Part shown: positions 26,563 through 35,641 of the stretch, one piece after another
Position numbering within the stretch: position 1 is the first letter of the stretch
How the letters are laid out: each line of letters begins with the position of its first letter
The notes under the pieces: model-generated
What the model was told of the DNA's origin: nothing
Database searches by the model: none
Seen by the model: the letters and a program-made list of their open reading frames with translations, nothing else
Source: JBDZVM01 sp040255675
Lineage (GTDB): Bacteria > Actinomycetota > Actinomycetes > Acidothermales > Acidothermaceae
Direction: 5' to 3'
NCBI GenBank assembly: GCA_040255675.1
Contig: JBDZVM010000007.1
Coordinates: 1 to 64,000 of the forward strand
DNA: 64,000 bases
Program-made: the position numbers and the translations under genes

Positions 26563-28739
26563 TGCTCTTCCTTGTATACGACCATCTGGATCTGGTTTGC
26601 TTTCGACGTCTCGTTGGCCAGTTGCGCGGTCTTCTTGTCGGGCCACGCGTTGTATTTGTCTCGTCTGGCCACCTTCGTCACGACGAACTGCGTGCCAGGC
26701 TTGAACAGCACCTCTGCTTCCCCCTTGCCGAAAGCCGACAGAGGTGAGACGTCTCGCCCCGACTTCGAGACGAGGACCTCCAAGACCTCATGGTGTTCGC
26801 CGCCGCCGACACATCCCTTCTGTTCGCGCGCGGTACTCAGGAATGCCATATCGGACACCACCGCGCCTACTCGGTTGAGTTGCGCGTAGCCCGGAAAGTT
26901 CTGGCCGTGGCGGTAAACCGGTCCACTGAACGCGGGCATCTTGTTGAGACCAGACACTGCCAATTTGGTGAGCGCGGCCTCGTCGGCAGCGAGCTGGTGA
27001 ATGCCTTTGCGCAGCGGGCTGTTGAACCCGGGGTAGAGGTTCGTGCTGTAGCCGATGATGGCGCTGGCCTCTTCATCGGTGAGGTCAGCGAACATCTTCT
27101 TGTCGGCCGCGGTGGCCTCCGCATTTGCGGAATTAGCGGCGCGAAGTTGCCCGGCCGCGCCTCTCAGGTTTGAAAGCGTGCCTCGCTGAAACTTGTCTTC
27201 AAAGAACATTTTTTGTATTGAGGTCCAGTCGCGCTCGGACATAGTGTCCGGCTTGCGACCGTCAGCATGCTTCGCCTTGAGGGCGTCGATGTCCTTGAGG
27301 CGGTTCGTGGCCAGCGACTGCGCCTTGTCCGCCCCGGCCTTGATCTCCGCCTTGTTGGTCAGCTGGTACTTCGGGTCGTTGAGGACATCCTGCATCGCCG
27401 GGTTGACCGCGCCGATGTTCTTGCGCATGAGCGACGACTTGAGAAGCAGGACGACGCCGTCGGCCTTCGCCTGGTCGGCGCCCGGAACCTGCGCGAGTGC
27501 CTTCGTAACAGCGCCCAAAAACTTGTCGGCCGTGGCGATGTCGCCTTTGGCAAGAGCTTTGTCGGCGTCCAGCAAGTACTGGACGGCGTTCGACGGAAGG
27601 CCGCGCGCCAAGTCGACGGGCAACTTCAGATCGTGGACGACCCGCTGAGCGTTTGCGACGATCGGTCGCTCTTGGCCGATTGCTCGGAGCAAGTCGGCTA
27701 TGATCTCGCGTTTGTCTTGGTCGGCTTGAGATTCGGGATGCTTGCCGTCGGTGCCCTTCTTGACCGCCTTAGCGTGCTCTTCTGTCCGCTTGCGCAGCCA
27801 CTCGTTAGCGCTGCGCTCCATAGCGCCGAGAAGCCCAAGTTCATTGGCAAGATCGCCCCCCGAATTCGTTACGAGCTCATAATATTTGTGGTACGCGACC
27901 CTTAGATCATCCCAGGTGCTCTTCCCGGCCACCCCCATAACCTTGCCTTTGGTACTGAGCTTGCCCTGCAGCCTGTTGCCGTCGAACGCAAGGTAGCGCT
28001 GGACCGAACCGGCAGTCATTCGATGCGCACGGGTCGCGGTCGCCGGATCGCCCGCGCCGTGGTTGTGCCACGAGCGACCGGCGATCGGAGCCGATCCCTG
28101 TTGCACCGTGTGGGCCAGTTCGTGGACGAGCAGCTTCATTCCCGACTCTGCCCCGGTATCGGGCATCCCGTCGCGGAAAAAGACGTCGCGCCCGTGGGTG
28201 AATGCCAACGCGGACATCGACCGGTTCAACGCCGTCGCGCGGTCGTCGGTGTGCAACCGGATCGCCGACAAGTTGGCGCCCATCGCGGGCTCCAACGTCG
28301 CCCGTAGCGCCCCAGGTAACGGCCTGCCGCTACCTGCCGCGGACCGCAGCGCCGACTCGCTGCCGTGATCGAGATCGCCGCCCTCCGCGCCGATTTCGGA
28401 TGATTCTGCTACTCGACGTAATGCGCCAACCGCCGAGCCCGACGGCGGCGGCGCTTCGACGCTCTTTGCCTCACTGGTTCGACGCAGCGCGTCGACCACC
28501 GAGCGGGCTACCTCGTCGGCTTCTATCTCGCACGGATCGTGAGCCGCACCGACAGCCACCTTGGCCTGAACAGACCACACCAAACCAGCTACAGGTCGCG
28601 CGTTACTAGCAAGTTCTGTCGCCTGCTGCTCGGACCGAAGCCTTGACTCTTCGAGCCCCGGCAGCACACCGGCTTTGATTCCGCGCGCACCGCGGTTGCG
28701 GCGGCGCGCATCTAGCAGCGCCGACTGCGAACTAGCCAT
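26559..28739 (-). CDS. DUF4157 protein with C-terminal ADP-ribosyltransferase toxin domain
   Basis: 726 residues from ATG 28739. The N-terminal 60 residues are basic with no signal peptide. The DUF4157 (eCIS core) domain spans about 65-215: HDPCEIEADEVARSVV, MGANLSAIRLHTDDRATALN, and zinc-peptidase-like HELAHTVQQG at 206-215. A long helical, Lys/Ala-rich region follows (about 225-590). The C-terminal 120 residues have the R-S-E layout of arginine-specific ADP-ribosyltransferases: VYRHG (Arg610), AFLSTA (Ser635-Thr636) and GEAEVLFKPGTQF with the E-x-E pair Glu674/Glu676. Such C-termini modify host or rival proteins using NAD+. DUF4157 proteins are often cargo of extracellular contractile injection systems; no such system lies in the window. 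A second gene overlaps its stop. The frame continues upstream to 28865 but crosses a hairpin region, so ATG 28739 is preferred. Confidence 0.85.
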   Translation of the reverse strand: MASSQSALLDARRRNRGARGIKAGVLPGLEESRLRSEQQATELASNARPVAGLVWSVQAKVAVGAAHDPCEIEADEVARSVVDALRRTSEAKSVEAPPPSGSAVGALRRVAESSEIGAEGGDLDHGSESALRSAAGSGRPLPGALRATLEPAMGANLSAIRLHTDDRATALNRSMSALAFTHGRDVFFRDGMPDTGAESGMKLLVHELAHTVQQGSAPIAGRSWHNHGAGDPATATRAHRMTAGSVQRYLAFDGNRLQGKLSTKGKVMGVAGKSTWDDLRVAYHKYYELVTNSGGDLANELGLLGAMERSANEWLRKRTEEHAKAVKKGTDGKHPESQADQDKREIIADLLRAIGQERPIVANAQRVVHDLKLPVDLARGLPSNAVQYLLDADKALAKGDIATADKFLGAVTKALAQVPGADQAKADGVVLLLKSSLMRKNIGAVNPAMQDVLNDPKYQLTNKAEIKAGADKAQSLATNRLKDIDALKAKHADGRKPDTMSERDWTSIQKMFFEDKFQRGTLSNLRGAAGQLRAANSANAEATAADKKMFADLTDEEASAIIGYSTNLYPGFNSPLRKGIHQLAADEAALTKLAVSGLNKMPAFSGPVYRHGQNFPGYAQLNRVGAVVSDMAFLSTAREQKGCVGGGEHHEVLEVLVSKSGRDVSPLSAFGKGEAEVLFKPGTQFVVTKVARRDKYNAWPDKKTAQLANETSKANQIQMVVYKEEQ

Positions 28740-28801
28740 CGAACCCTCACGCCACGATTTCAGCAATACTCGATAAATGAAAGCGCATGCCTGTGTAACG
28801 C

Positions 28802-28845
28802 GGGTCAGGAACCGTGCGGCACGAGTGCGGCACGGTTCCTGACCC
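28802..28845. terminator. Long hairpin in the intergenic region upstream of the DUF4157 gene
   Basis: A perfect 16-bp stem (28802-28817 with 28830-28845) and a 12-base loop lie between the beta-helix gene's end and the toxin gene's start. It could finish transcription from the beta-helix gene, or insulate the toxin operon. Confidence 0.5.
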
Positions 28846-28864
28846 CCCGTCGTCCCCCCAACCA

Positions 28865-28893
28865 TCCTGACGGTTACGAGATGACCGTCAGGA
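28865..28893 (-). terminator. Hairpin just past the beta-helix gene
   Basis: TCCTGACGGT and ACCGTCAGGA form a 10-bp perfect stem with a 9-base loop starting 12 bases after the stop of the gene ending at 28905. Together with the 28802-28845 hairpin it forms a double terminator. Confidence 0.55.
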
Positions 28894-28904
28894 CGCCTTG
28901 CCCA

Positions 28905-30038
28905 TCACCCGATGGAGATGGGAATGCCACCGTCCGAGACCTGAATGTCGTTTCCAAAGACGGTAGGCGCGAAGTTACCCACGGACCAGATCCCGTAGAA
29001 CTGGTCGGTGACGACGTTGTTCCAGACCATGGTGCCAATGTTCGCGGGATCGGTCATGTTCGGGACGCCGCTCGCCGAGGGATTCGCGAATACGAGGATT
29101 CCGGCGGTCTCCGGCGCCTCCAGGTGACCCGAGTTATTCGCGGTGACGGTGTTTGCCGTGACGTGCACATCCTTGGTGAACGAATTGGGGGCCTCCGCGT
29201 TGACGATCACACCTCCCTCGAAGGAGTTGGTGACCGTGTTGCCCCGCACCGTCACATCACTGACCGACGAGCCCGGAAGGTCAGCGGCGACCACGATTCC
29301 TCCGATGTCTGGGCCGCTAGGTGAGAAACCTGTGCCGGTTATGGTGTTTCCGGCCAAGATGAGATGCGACAAGCTGCCGCCGAAGTTTTGGGTGGCAGCG
29401 ACAATCCCACAACCGTTGTAGTTCGAATACGTTGTATTGCCGACAATCTGGTCATGAGACGAGGACGTCAGCGGTGCGGTCGTGTCTTGTGTGATGGTGC
29501 CCGGATCGTTCGGCCCATTGTCCATCAAGCCGATTCCACCGCGCCCGTTATTGAAAACGATGTTGTCCTTGACGATGGAATATGAGACACCGAACAAGCT
29601 GATGGCAAACGACTGGCCGACATGCGATTTCACGCCGCTCCCCGGCAGCGGATCCGCGTCATCAGCGATGGTGTTGAACCCATTGTTGGTGATCGTGGAG
29701 TTCTCGACGGTCAGATGCGCGGTTCGCTCCGCGAAGATGCCTTGATAGTTCGCGCCGGTCACCGTCACCGAATCGATGGTCACGTGGGCTATCCCGGCAC
29801 CGATGTAGACACCGATGTCGCATCCGGTCGCGTCGATCGTCCGGTGGGCAATCGTCTGGTGGGGCCGCGCAACCACAGCGGCGCTCAATCCCGAGTTTCC
29901 GACGTTCGGAGTGCAACTCGGCGCGGCTTGAGCCGCCCCTGCCGGCACGAGACCGACGAGCGCGCCAGACGCCGTCATCGCCCCTACCCCCGCAAGGACC
30001 GGCCTCCAGCGCACAACGTGCCTCCAACGGTGACTCAA
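28905..30038 (-). CDS. Secreted right-handed beta-helix repeat protein (NosD/pectate-lyase-like)
   Basis: 377 residues. The start is a TTG at 30038 preceded by GGAAAGG at a good distance. A signal peptide is clear (RWRPVLAGVGAMTASGALVGLVPAGAAQA). The mature chain is built of short repeated beta-strand turns rich in Asn, Thr, Val and Gly (VTGANYQGIFAERTAHLTVENSTITNNGFNTI, IVGNTTYSNYNGCGIVAAT, ILAGNTITGTG, VTVRGNTVTNSFEGGVIVNAEAP), the pattern of parallel beta-helices. No lyase or glycosidase catalytic set is certain, so it may bind or cleave a polysaccharide, or be structural. Two hairpins follow its stop. Confidence 0.82.
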   Translation of the reverse strand: MSHRWRHVVRWRPVLAGVGAMTASGALVGLVPAGAAQAAPSCTPNVGNSGLSAAVVARPHQTIAHRTIDATGCDIGVYIGAGIAHVTIDSVTVTGANYQGIFAERTAHLTVENSTITNNGFNTIADDADPLPGSGVKSHVGQSFAISLFGVSYSIVKDNIVFNNGRGGIGLMDNGPNDPGTITQDTTAPLTSSSHDQIVGNTTYSNYNGCGIVAATQNFGGSLSHLILAGNTITGTGFSPSGPDIGGIVVAADLPGSSVSDVTVRGNTVTNSFEGGVIVNAEAPNSFTKDVHVTANTVTANNSGHLEAPETAGILVFANPSASGVPNMTDPANIGTMVWNNVVTDQFYGIWSVGNFAPTVFGNDIQVSDGGIPISIG

Positions 30039-30228
30039 CTAACTCGCCTTTCCTTTCCGCATCGCAGATGCGAATACGCCGCCGCGCTTACGGCCTGGCC
30101 TTTGGCATGCGCGCATGCTTAGCCCACCCCAGCGCGACGTCGACATGAACCGGCCGCCCGTCGATTCCGGGCGGCGCCCGCCCAAGTCTCGCGTCGGCAC
30201 GCGGAAGTTCCAATAGACCTATGTCCAG

Positions 30229-32100
30229 GTGCGGCGCGCATGGTCACAGCAGGCGCCGTCCGGCCTGGTCGTAGCCCGCTCATCGAGCACAGCGCGGAGG
30301 TGGGAGGCTGCGTACGTGGCGCGTGCCCTCTCAATCTTGCGCCCGACCACCACGCGCCTAGCGATCGTGCGTCCACGTCGGGCTGTGCTCGCGTTATCAG
30401 GCGCCGCCGTGTTGCTCCTTGCCTGGATCGAGATCACGCTGCTCGCCCACCGCCACGTGACTCTGCTTTGGACGCTGCTGCTGGCGCCCATCACCGGACT
30501 TGTGTACGCGTTCGCTGGGGCGGTCGCGTGGTCGCGACGGCCCAACAACCATCTCGGTCCGATCATGACGATGGGCGCGCTCCTTTGGCTGCTCGTCGGA
30601 CTCGGCAACACGGACGTGCCGGAGCTCGCGGCAGTCGGCGTCATACTCGGCTCGACGCCGCTTGGCGTGGTCGTGCATCTGTTGCACGCTTTCCCGTCCG
30701 GCCGGGTGCGGTCGGTGCTGTCACGTTGGACGGTCGCGGTCGGATATGGCGTCTGTTTATTGCTGCAGGCGCCGCTGTATCTATTCGAACCAGCCGCGAG
30801 TCCGAACGGGATGCTCGCCGTAGCCAACCGGCCCGGCCTCGCCGCGGTGGGTTTCCGGCTGCAGATCGGCATCGGAATTGCTGTCATGGTGGTGACCGCG
30901 ATAATCCTGGGCGCGCGGTTGCGGCAGACCGCGCCCCGGCGGCGCACGGTGTTGGCGCCGCTCTACCTGTACGGCATACTTGCCGTTCTGCTCGTGCCAT
31001 TGGTACCGGACGTCGTGCGGCCGGTGACCGGGATCTCGTCGGAAATATCGGCCGCGACGCAGGCGGTATTACTGGCTGCCGTGCCGCTTGTGTTCAGCTG
31101 GGCGGTGCTGCTCGGCGGTTTCGCCCGTACCAGTGAAGTGCAAGAGCTCGGCGCCTGGCTGAGCGCCGCCAGCGGCAGTCGCCCTCCGCTGGAGGAGGCC
31201 CTGGCGAGCGCCCTAGGCGACGACTCTGTGCAGCTGACGTTCTGGGTGCCCGGCCGTGACGTCTACGTTGACGGCACGGGCCAGCCGCTTGCGCTTCCGC
31301 GACCGGGTTCGGGCAGAGGCGTGGTCGAAATCGAGATTGCGGATCGTCGTGTCGGTGCGATCGTCTACGACGCCACGCTGATCGATGAACCGGAGCTCGT
31401 TCATGCGGCCGGACAAGTCATCGCCATCGCCGCCGACCAGCAACGGCTCGAGGCCGACCTTCGGGTAAGCGAGCGGCAACTACAACTATCTCGGGCCGGC
31501 GTTGTCGAAGCAGCTGACCGCGAGCGGCGCCGGATCGCGCAGAACCTGCACGACGGGCTGCAAGCCGAACTCGTACTGCTCGCGATCGAAGCCCAACGTC
31601 TCGCCGGCATGCCCGGCACACCAGCATCGACTGCTGAAGCCGCTACCCGGCTCCGACTCCGCATCGATGACGCGGCCGCCGGACTTCGCCAGCTGGTGTA
31701 CGAAGTCATGCCCGCCCCGCTGATCGAACGCGGGCTGGTCGCGGCCACCGAAGACCTCGTCGACCGCATGCCGGTGCCGACTCACCTGGACGTTGGTCTT
31801 CGCCCGGACGACGCGGTGCCGCCGTCCGTCGAGTCCACCGCTTATTTCGTCGTCGCCGAAGCGCTGAATAATGCCGTGCGGCACGGAAATGCCACCAAAA
31901 TCGCGGTGCGTCTCGGTTATTTCGATCGAACGCTCGTCGTGGAAATCGCGGACGACGGCATCGGCGGCGCGCACCCAGGGAAAGGCCTCGGGCTACGCGG
32001 TCTTGCCGACCGAGTCGAGGTGCTCGGCGGTCGGTTCCAGGTGCGTAGCCCTGATGGATGCGGTACGAACATCGTCGCGGAGCTGCCATGCGAGTCGTGA
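30229..32100 (+). CDS. Sensor histidine kinase with large membrane sensor (HisKA_3)
   Basis: 623 residues if it starts at GTG 30229; GTG 30316 is as plausible and places the first membrane segment nearer the start. Seven or eight hydrophobic segments fill about 45-300. A soluble segment (about 300-420) follows, then the HisKA_3 helix ERRRIAQNLHDGLQAELVLLAIEAQRLAG with the His near 437. The ATPase lobe shows AEALNNAVRHGNATKIAVRL and ADDGIGGAHPGKGLGLRGLADRVEVLGG. It belongs to the NarL-type kinases. The gene overlaps the response regulator start by 13 bases. A diverged relic of this kinase/regulator junction is seen at 45475-45540. Confidence 0.88.
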   Translation: MRRAWSQQAPSGLVVARSSSTARRWEAAYVARALSILRPTTTRLAIVRPRRAVLALSGAAVLLLAWIEITLLAHRHVTLLWTLLLAPITGLVYAFAGAVAWSRRPNNHLGPIMTMGALLWLLVGLGNTDVPELAAVGVILGSTPLGVVVHLLHAFPSGRVRSVLSRWTVAVGYGVCLLLQAPLYLFEPAASPNGMLAVANRPGLAAVGFRLQIGIGIAVMVVTAIILGARLRQTAPRRRTVLAPLYLYGILAVLLVPLVPDVVRPVTGISSEISAATQAVLLAAVPLVFSWAVLLGGFARTSEVQELGAWLSAASGSRPPLEEALASALGDDSVQLTFWVPGRDVYVDGTGQPLALPRPGSGRGVVEIEIADRRVGAIVYDATLIDEPELVHAAGQVIAIAADQQRLEADLRVSERQLQLSRAGVVEAADRERRRIAQNLHDGLQAELVLLAIEAQRLAGMPGTPASTAEAATRLRLRIDDAAAGLRQLVYEVMPAPLIERGLVAATEDLVDRMPVPTHLDVGLRPDDAVPPSVESTAYFVVAEALNNAVRHGNATKIAVRLGYFDRTLVVEIADDGIGGAHPGKGLGLRGLADRVEVLGGRFQVRSPDGCGTNIVAELPCES

Positions 32101-32735
32101 TCGGCGAAGACGAGGCGCTCTTGCGTGAAGGCTTGACGTTGGTGCTCGCCCAAGGAGGCTTCGAGGTCGCGGGCACAGCACGGGACGGCGACGAGCTGGT
32201 CAGCCAAACTCGCGAACTGCACCCCACGCTGGTGATCACCGACATTCGCATGCCACCGGACCACACCGACGAAGGGCTGCGCGCGGCACTGCGAATACGA
32301 GCCATGGCACCAGATATCGCGATCGTTGTGCTATCGCAGCATTTGCAGCGCAGCTACGCGCTCGAGCTACTCTCCGAACCAACCGCCGGCACCGGTTACC
32401 TGCTCAAGCAACGGATTGCCGCCATCGACACGTTCTGCGACAACCTGCGGCGGGTATGCGATGGCGAGACAGTACTCGATCCTGAGGTCGTCACCCTCAT
32501 GCTCTCGAGGGCACGGGCCGAACACGACGCGTTACGCAGATTAACCCCCAGGCAGCACGAAGTTCTCGCCCTGATGGCAGAGGGCCGCAGCAATGCGTTT
32601 ATCGCTCACGCACTAGCCATCAGCACGAAAGCCGTCGTCCAGCATGTCTCGCATATCTATGACGAGCTCGACCTGCCACCCAATGACGACGACCATCGAC
32701 GCGTGCTGGCTGTCACCCGATACCTCACCGGCTGA
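32088..32735 (+). CDS. NarL/LuxR family response regulator
   Basis: 215 residues from ATG 32088. Receiver domain with acidic residues ED at 7-8, the phospho-accepting Asp in LVITDIRMP near 54, and Lys in GYLLKQR. The C-terminal LuxR helix-turn-helix reads LTPRQHEVLALMAEGRSNAFIAHALAISTKAVVQHVSHIYDELDL. It pairs with the preceding kinase, whose last codons it overlaps. Its own last 11 bases overlap the end of the convergent gene at 32725-33255. Confidence 0.92.
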   Translation: MRVVIGEDEALLREGLTLVLAQGGFEVAGTARDGDELVSQTRELHPTLVITDIRMPPDHTDEGLRAALRIRAMAPDIAIVVLSQHLQRSYALELLSEPTAGTGYLLKQRIAAIDTFCDNLRRVCDGETVLDPEVVTLMLSRARAEHDALRRLTPRQHEVLALMAEGRSNAFIAHALAISTKAVVQHVSHIYDELDLPPNDDDHRRVLAVTRYLTG

Positions 32736-33255
32736 GCATCCGCCGCTTCGGTCTTCTAACGGGCAAGGAACGGTCAGCAGGTCGGCCGACGAAACCCCCG
32801 ACAATCGAGCCGTAAAGCACATGGGCGGCAAGGGTGACCGCCGGGGTGGATCGTCCGTAGTTGCGCATCAAAAATCCTGGCGGCTCGATCAGGGCAGATT
32901 CTCCGGCCGCCGTGAACGGTGTGCCCATGCGAGGGTGGACCGCCGGAAGCAAAATATTCACCAATGCCGTAGACGCGAACATGCCATGCGCCAGGCCGAA
33001 CGTGGCGCCGACTCCCCATCCACCCCGTCCGGAAGCCTTGAACAGCCGGTCGTACATGAGGGCGAAGAGCAACCCGAAACCGAAATGCGCCCCGTAGCCA
33101 ACCACCTTGGCCTGCCGACGGTCGGCGGTGACGGCGGTACCGAGGAGGAACGGCAGATCCATCCGCGTCAGGCGAGCCTCGCTGGCGCTGCGCAAGACAG
33201 TGGTCAACACCAGTGTGCCGATGAATCCACCGGCCGACGCGCTCCTGGCACTCAT
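32725..33255 (-). CDS. Membrane protein of unknown function
   Basis: 176 residues from ATG 33255. Hydrophobic segments at about 8-22, 50-68, 78-100 and 140-160 with a Gly-rich character (GAHFGFGLLFALMYDRLF, GWGVGATFGLAHGMFASTALVNILLP). It resembles small actinobacterial membrane proteins of the DUF6789/DUF1440 kind, but I cannot place it firmly. The start overlaps the stop of the GH15 gene by 4 bases (ATGA), so the two form an operon; its tail overlaps the convergent response regulator by 11 bases. Confidence 0.7.
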   Translation of the reverse strand: MSARSASAGGFIGTLVLTTVLRSASEARLTRMDLPFLLGTAVTADRRQAKVVGYGAHFGFGLLFALMYDRLFKASGRGGWGVGATFGLAHGMFASTALVNILLPAVHPRMGTPFTAAGESALIEPPGFLMRNYGRSTPAVTLAAHVLYGSIVGGFVGRPADRSLPVRRPKRRMLSR

Positions 33256-35069
33256 GCCACATCATCCTCCGGGCACGCCAGTGCGGCGTGGATGAGCGCG
33301 AGGTGGGTGAGCGCCTGGGGCAGGTTCCCAAGAAAGGCGCCGGACGACGGGTCGACTTCCTCGCTGTAAAGACCGACGTCGTTGGCTAAGGCGGCGAGAT
33401 TTCTCATCAAGTTGACTGCCTCCGCCGTCCGGCCTTGTAGTGCCAGCGCCTCGGCGAGCCAAAACGAGCAGGTGAGGAACGCGCCTTCCGTGCCGGCGAG
33501 TCCGTCCTCACCGGAGTAACGGTAAACAAAGGGCCCGTGAGAAAGCTCCCGGCGGACAGCCTCGACGGTGGCGACGAGCCTCGGGTCGTCCGGATCGGCG
33601 TAGCCGAAGAGCACTCCGACGAGCACGCTGGCGTCGAGGTCGTCACTCCCCGCACTGCGCACGTAGGTCTTCCTCGTCTCAGACCAGCACCGCTCCTCGA
33701 CGAAGGCTCGCACGGCGTTCGCCTCGACCTTCCAGTCGGGCACGTGCCGGGATGGGATCAGGCCGGCCTCGGCCAGGCGGACGGCGCGGTCGAGGGCGAC
33801 GGCGCACATCATCTTCGACTGGGTGAACTGCTGGGGCTCGCTGCGCACCTCCCAAAGGCCGGCGTCGGGCGTGGACCAGATCCGGCAGATCAGATCGGCC
33901 GTCTCGGCGAGTCGCCGGCCGATGTCGGAATCGATCGGGCGGCCGGCTTGGGCGTAAAGCCAGGCTGCTTGGAACAAATCACCGTAGACATCGAGCTGGA
34001 CTTGGGTAGCCGCGCCGTTGCCTACTCGGACCGGGGCTGATCCGCGGTAGCCGACAAGCGGCAGGGACCGCTCGTCAACCTCGATGCCGCCGTCGAGGCG
34101 GTAGAGCACCCGAAGGCGTGGGTGGGTGAGCTGCGAAGCCTGCATCAGCCACCAGAAAAAGGCGTCCGCCTCAGCGGTGCATCCCAGGCGAAGCAGCGCG
34201 CCGAGCACGAATGCCGAATCGCGCACCCAGCAATACCGGTAGTCCCAATTGCGTTCGCCTCCCAACACCTCGGGCAGCGATGTGGTTCCGGCCGCCGCGA
34301 TAGCTCCGGACGGGGCATGGACGAGCAGTTTCAAGGCCAGGGCGCTGCGAATGACAGCGTCGGACCACGCGGGCACCCGGCGCAGGCCGTCGGACCAATG
34401 CCGCCAAAGGGCCTTCGTCCCCGCCAGCCGCGCCTCCACCTCCCGCCGAGCTGGAATCACCAGGGGCTCTTGGTGCGAGAAGCTCAACGCGAAGACCGCC
34501 CGGTCATCTCCGGTGACTTCGAAGCGCCCGCTGATCGAACCTTCCTCCACCAGCGGTTCACCAGCGCCCCACGAGCACAATGCGATGGCGTCTGCGCCTC
34601 GCGTCGCCACCGGGACGCCGCCTCGACACCCCATTCGGGTCGGAACGGATCCGAAGCCGAACCGAGGCTCGAGCTCCCAACGCATCGGGACCGACCCCGA
34701 TACCGCCTCGATGACGCGAACGACCTCCCGCTGAGGGCTTAGGTGTTCCCCGGGCACCGTCATGGCGTCGGTCACCCGAACCGTGCCGCGCTCAGTTTGA
34801 AACGTGGTCCGCAGCACGTTCGTTGCCGGCAAGTAGCACCGGGAGACCTCGAAGGAGAAGACGGGCGACAGCGCGAAATGCCCGCCACGCTCGGCATCCA
34901 ATAGCGCGGCGAACACCGCGGGAGAGGCCAGGTGCGGAAGGCAAAGCCAGTCGATCGAGCCGTCCCTCGCCACGAGGGCGACCGTGCGCCCGTCGCCGAT
35001 CACCGCATAGTCACGCAGCGGGGCGTAGCCACCGATCCGCTGGGCTTGGTGATACTCGGCGCTCACCAT
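33252..35069 (-). CDS. Glycoside hydrolase family 15 protein (trehalase/glucoamylase-like)
   Basis: 605 residues. It has the two-part GH15 architecture: an N-terminal beta-sandwich (IGGYAPLRDYAVIGDGRTVALVARDGSIDWLCLPHLASPAVFAALLD) and a C-terminal (alpha/alpha)6 barrel with the diagnostic GERNWDYRYCWVRDSAFVLGALLRLG and, late, YSEEVDPSSGAFLGNLPQALTHLALI carrying the probable catalytic Glu. Mycobacterial members of this subgroup are cytoplasmic trehalases. The protein has no signal peptide, which agrees. It would hydrolyse trehalose or a short alpha-glucan inside the cell. The gene is coupled to a membrane protein gene downstream. Confidence 0.9.
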   Translation of the reverse strand: MVSAEYHQAQRIGGYAPLRDYAVIGDGRTVALVARDGSIDWLCLPHLASPAVFAALLDAERGGHFALSPVFSFEVSRCYLPATNVLRTTFQTERGTVRVTDAMTVPGEHLSPQREVVRVIEAVSGSVPMRWELEPRFGFGSVPTRMGCRGGVPVATRGADAIALCSWGAGEPLVEEGSISGRFEVTGDDRAVFALSFSHQEPLVIPARREVEARLAGTKALWRHWSDGLRRVPAWSDAVIRSALALKLLVHAPSGAIAAAGTTSLPEVLGGERNWDYRYCWVRDSAFVLGALLRLGCTAEADAFFWWLMQASQLTHPRLRVLYRLDGGIEVDERSLPLVGYRGSAPVRVGNGAATQVQLDVYGDLFQAAWLYAQAGRPIDSDIGRRLAETADLICRIWSTPDAGLWEVRSEPQQFTQSKMMCAVALDRAVRLAEAGLIPSRHVPDWKVEANAVRAFVEERCWSETRKTYVRSAGSDDLDASVLVGVLFGYADPDDPRLVATVEAVRRELSHGPFVYRYSGEDGLAGTEGAFLTCSFWLAEALALQGRTAEAVNLMRNLAALANDVGLYSEEVDPSSGAFLGNLPQALTHLALIHAALACPEDDVA

Positions 35070-35161
35070 CTTCGAAGCATACGGTCGGCCGGGACTCCTA
35101 GCCGATCAATCAATCTTGTCGCGACCGCGCTGTTCGCGATCAGGCTCGTGATCGCGGCCGT

Positions 35162-35538
35162 CTACTCCGGGAAGAGTTGAGGTGTGACGGTGTCGACGAC
35201 CCACTCACGCCACCGCTGAGCGGACCAGCGGAGGTCGCGCACGAGGAGCGCGTAGGTCTCCTCGCTTTGGATCGTGTACAGGACACCGGTGGCCTCCGCG
35301 ACCGACAGCGCGGTGGTGAATCCCGGCTTGACCGCACGACCGCGCCGAACCCCTCGCGGCGCTCCTTCTTGTTGCGGTCGAGCAACTCGGCTACCTCGGG
35401 ATCGGCCGCTGCCGCGCGAACGACCTCGTACAGCGGGCTTACCCGCTCGATCACGGCACTGGCATTTTCGAGGAACCTCGTAAGAGCCGCCACGCCGTCA
35501 GGGTTGGCGAGAAGGTCGCGCATCCAGGGGCGCTTCAT
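35162..35538 (-). pseudogene. TetR family regulator, truncated and frameshifted remnant
   Basis: Two reading frames together look like the C-terminal ligand-binding half of a TetR regulator. The first frame (from about 35538) reads MKRPWMRDLLANPDGVAALTRFLENASAVIERVSPLYEVVRAAAADPEVAELLDRNKK. After about 35335 the homology continues in another frame: KPGFTTALSVAEATGVLYTIQSEETYALLVRDLRWSAQRWREWVVDTV, stopping at TAG 35162-35164. The DNA-binding domain is missing and a few residues at the shift seem deleted. I therefore call it broken rather than a real 177-residue gene. Confidence 0.6.
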
Positions 35539-35641
35539 GATCGGAACTGGCGTGCTCGACGTCGTCTTCCTTCGAAGAACGCCAAGGGTCGCCAGTTCGC
35601 GGAAAAGCCAGGACGTCAATCCCGCCCACACGAGTCGAACA

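Noticed and set aside
28740..28865. Extended start for the DUF4157 gene
   Set aside because: The added 42 codons run across the 28802-28845 hairpin and have no similarity to the family. ATG 28739 gives a normal N-terminus.
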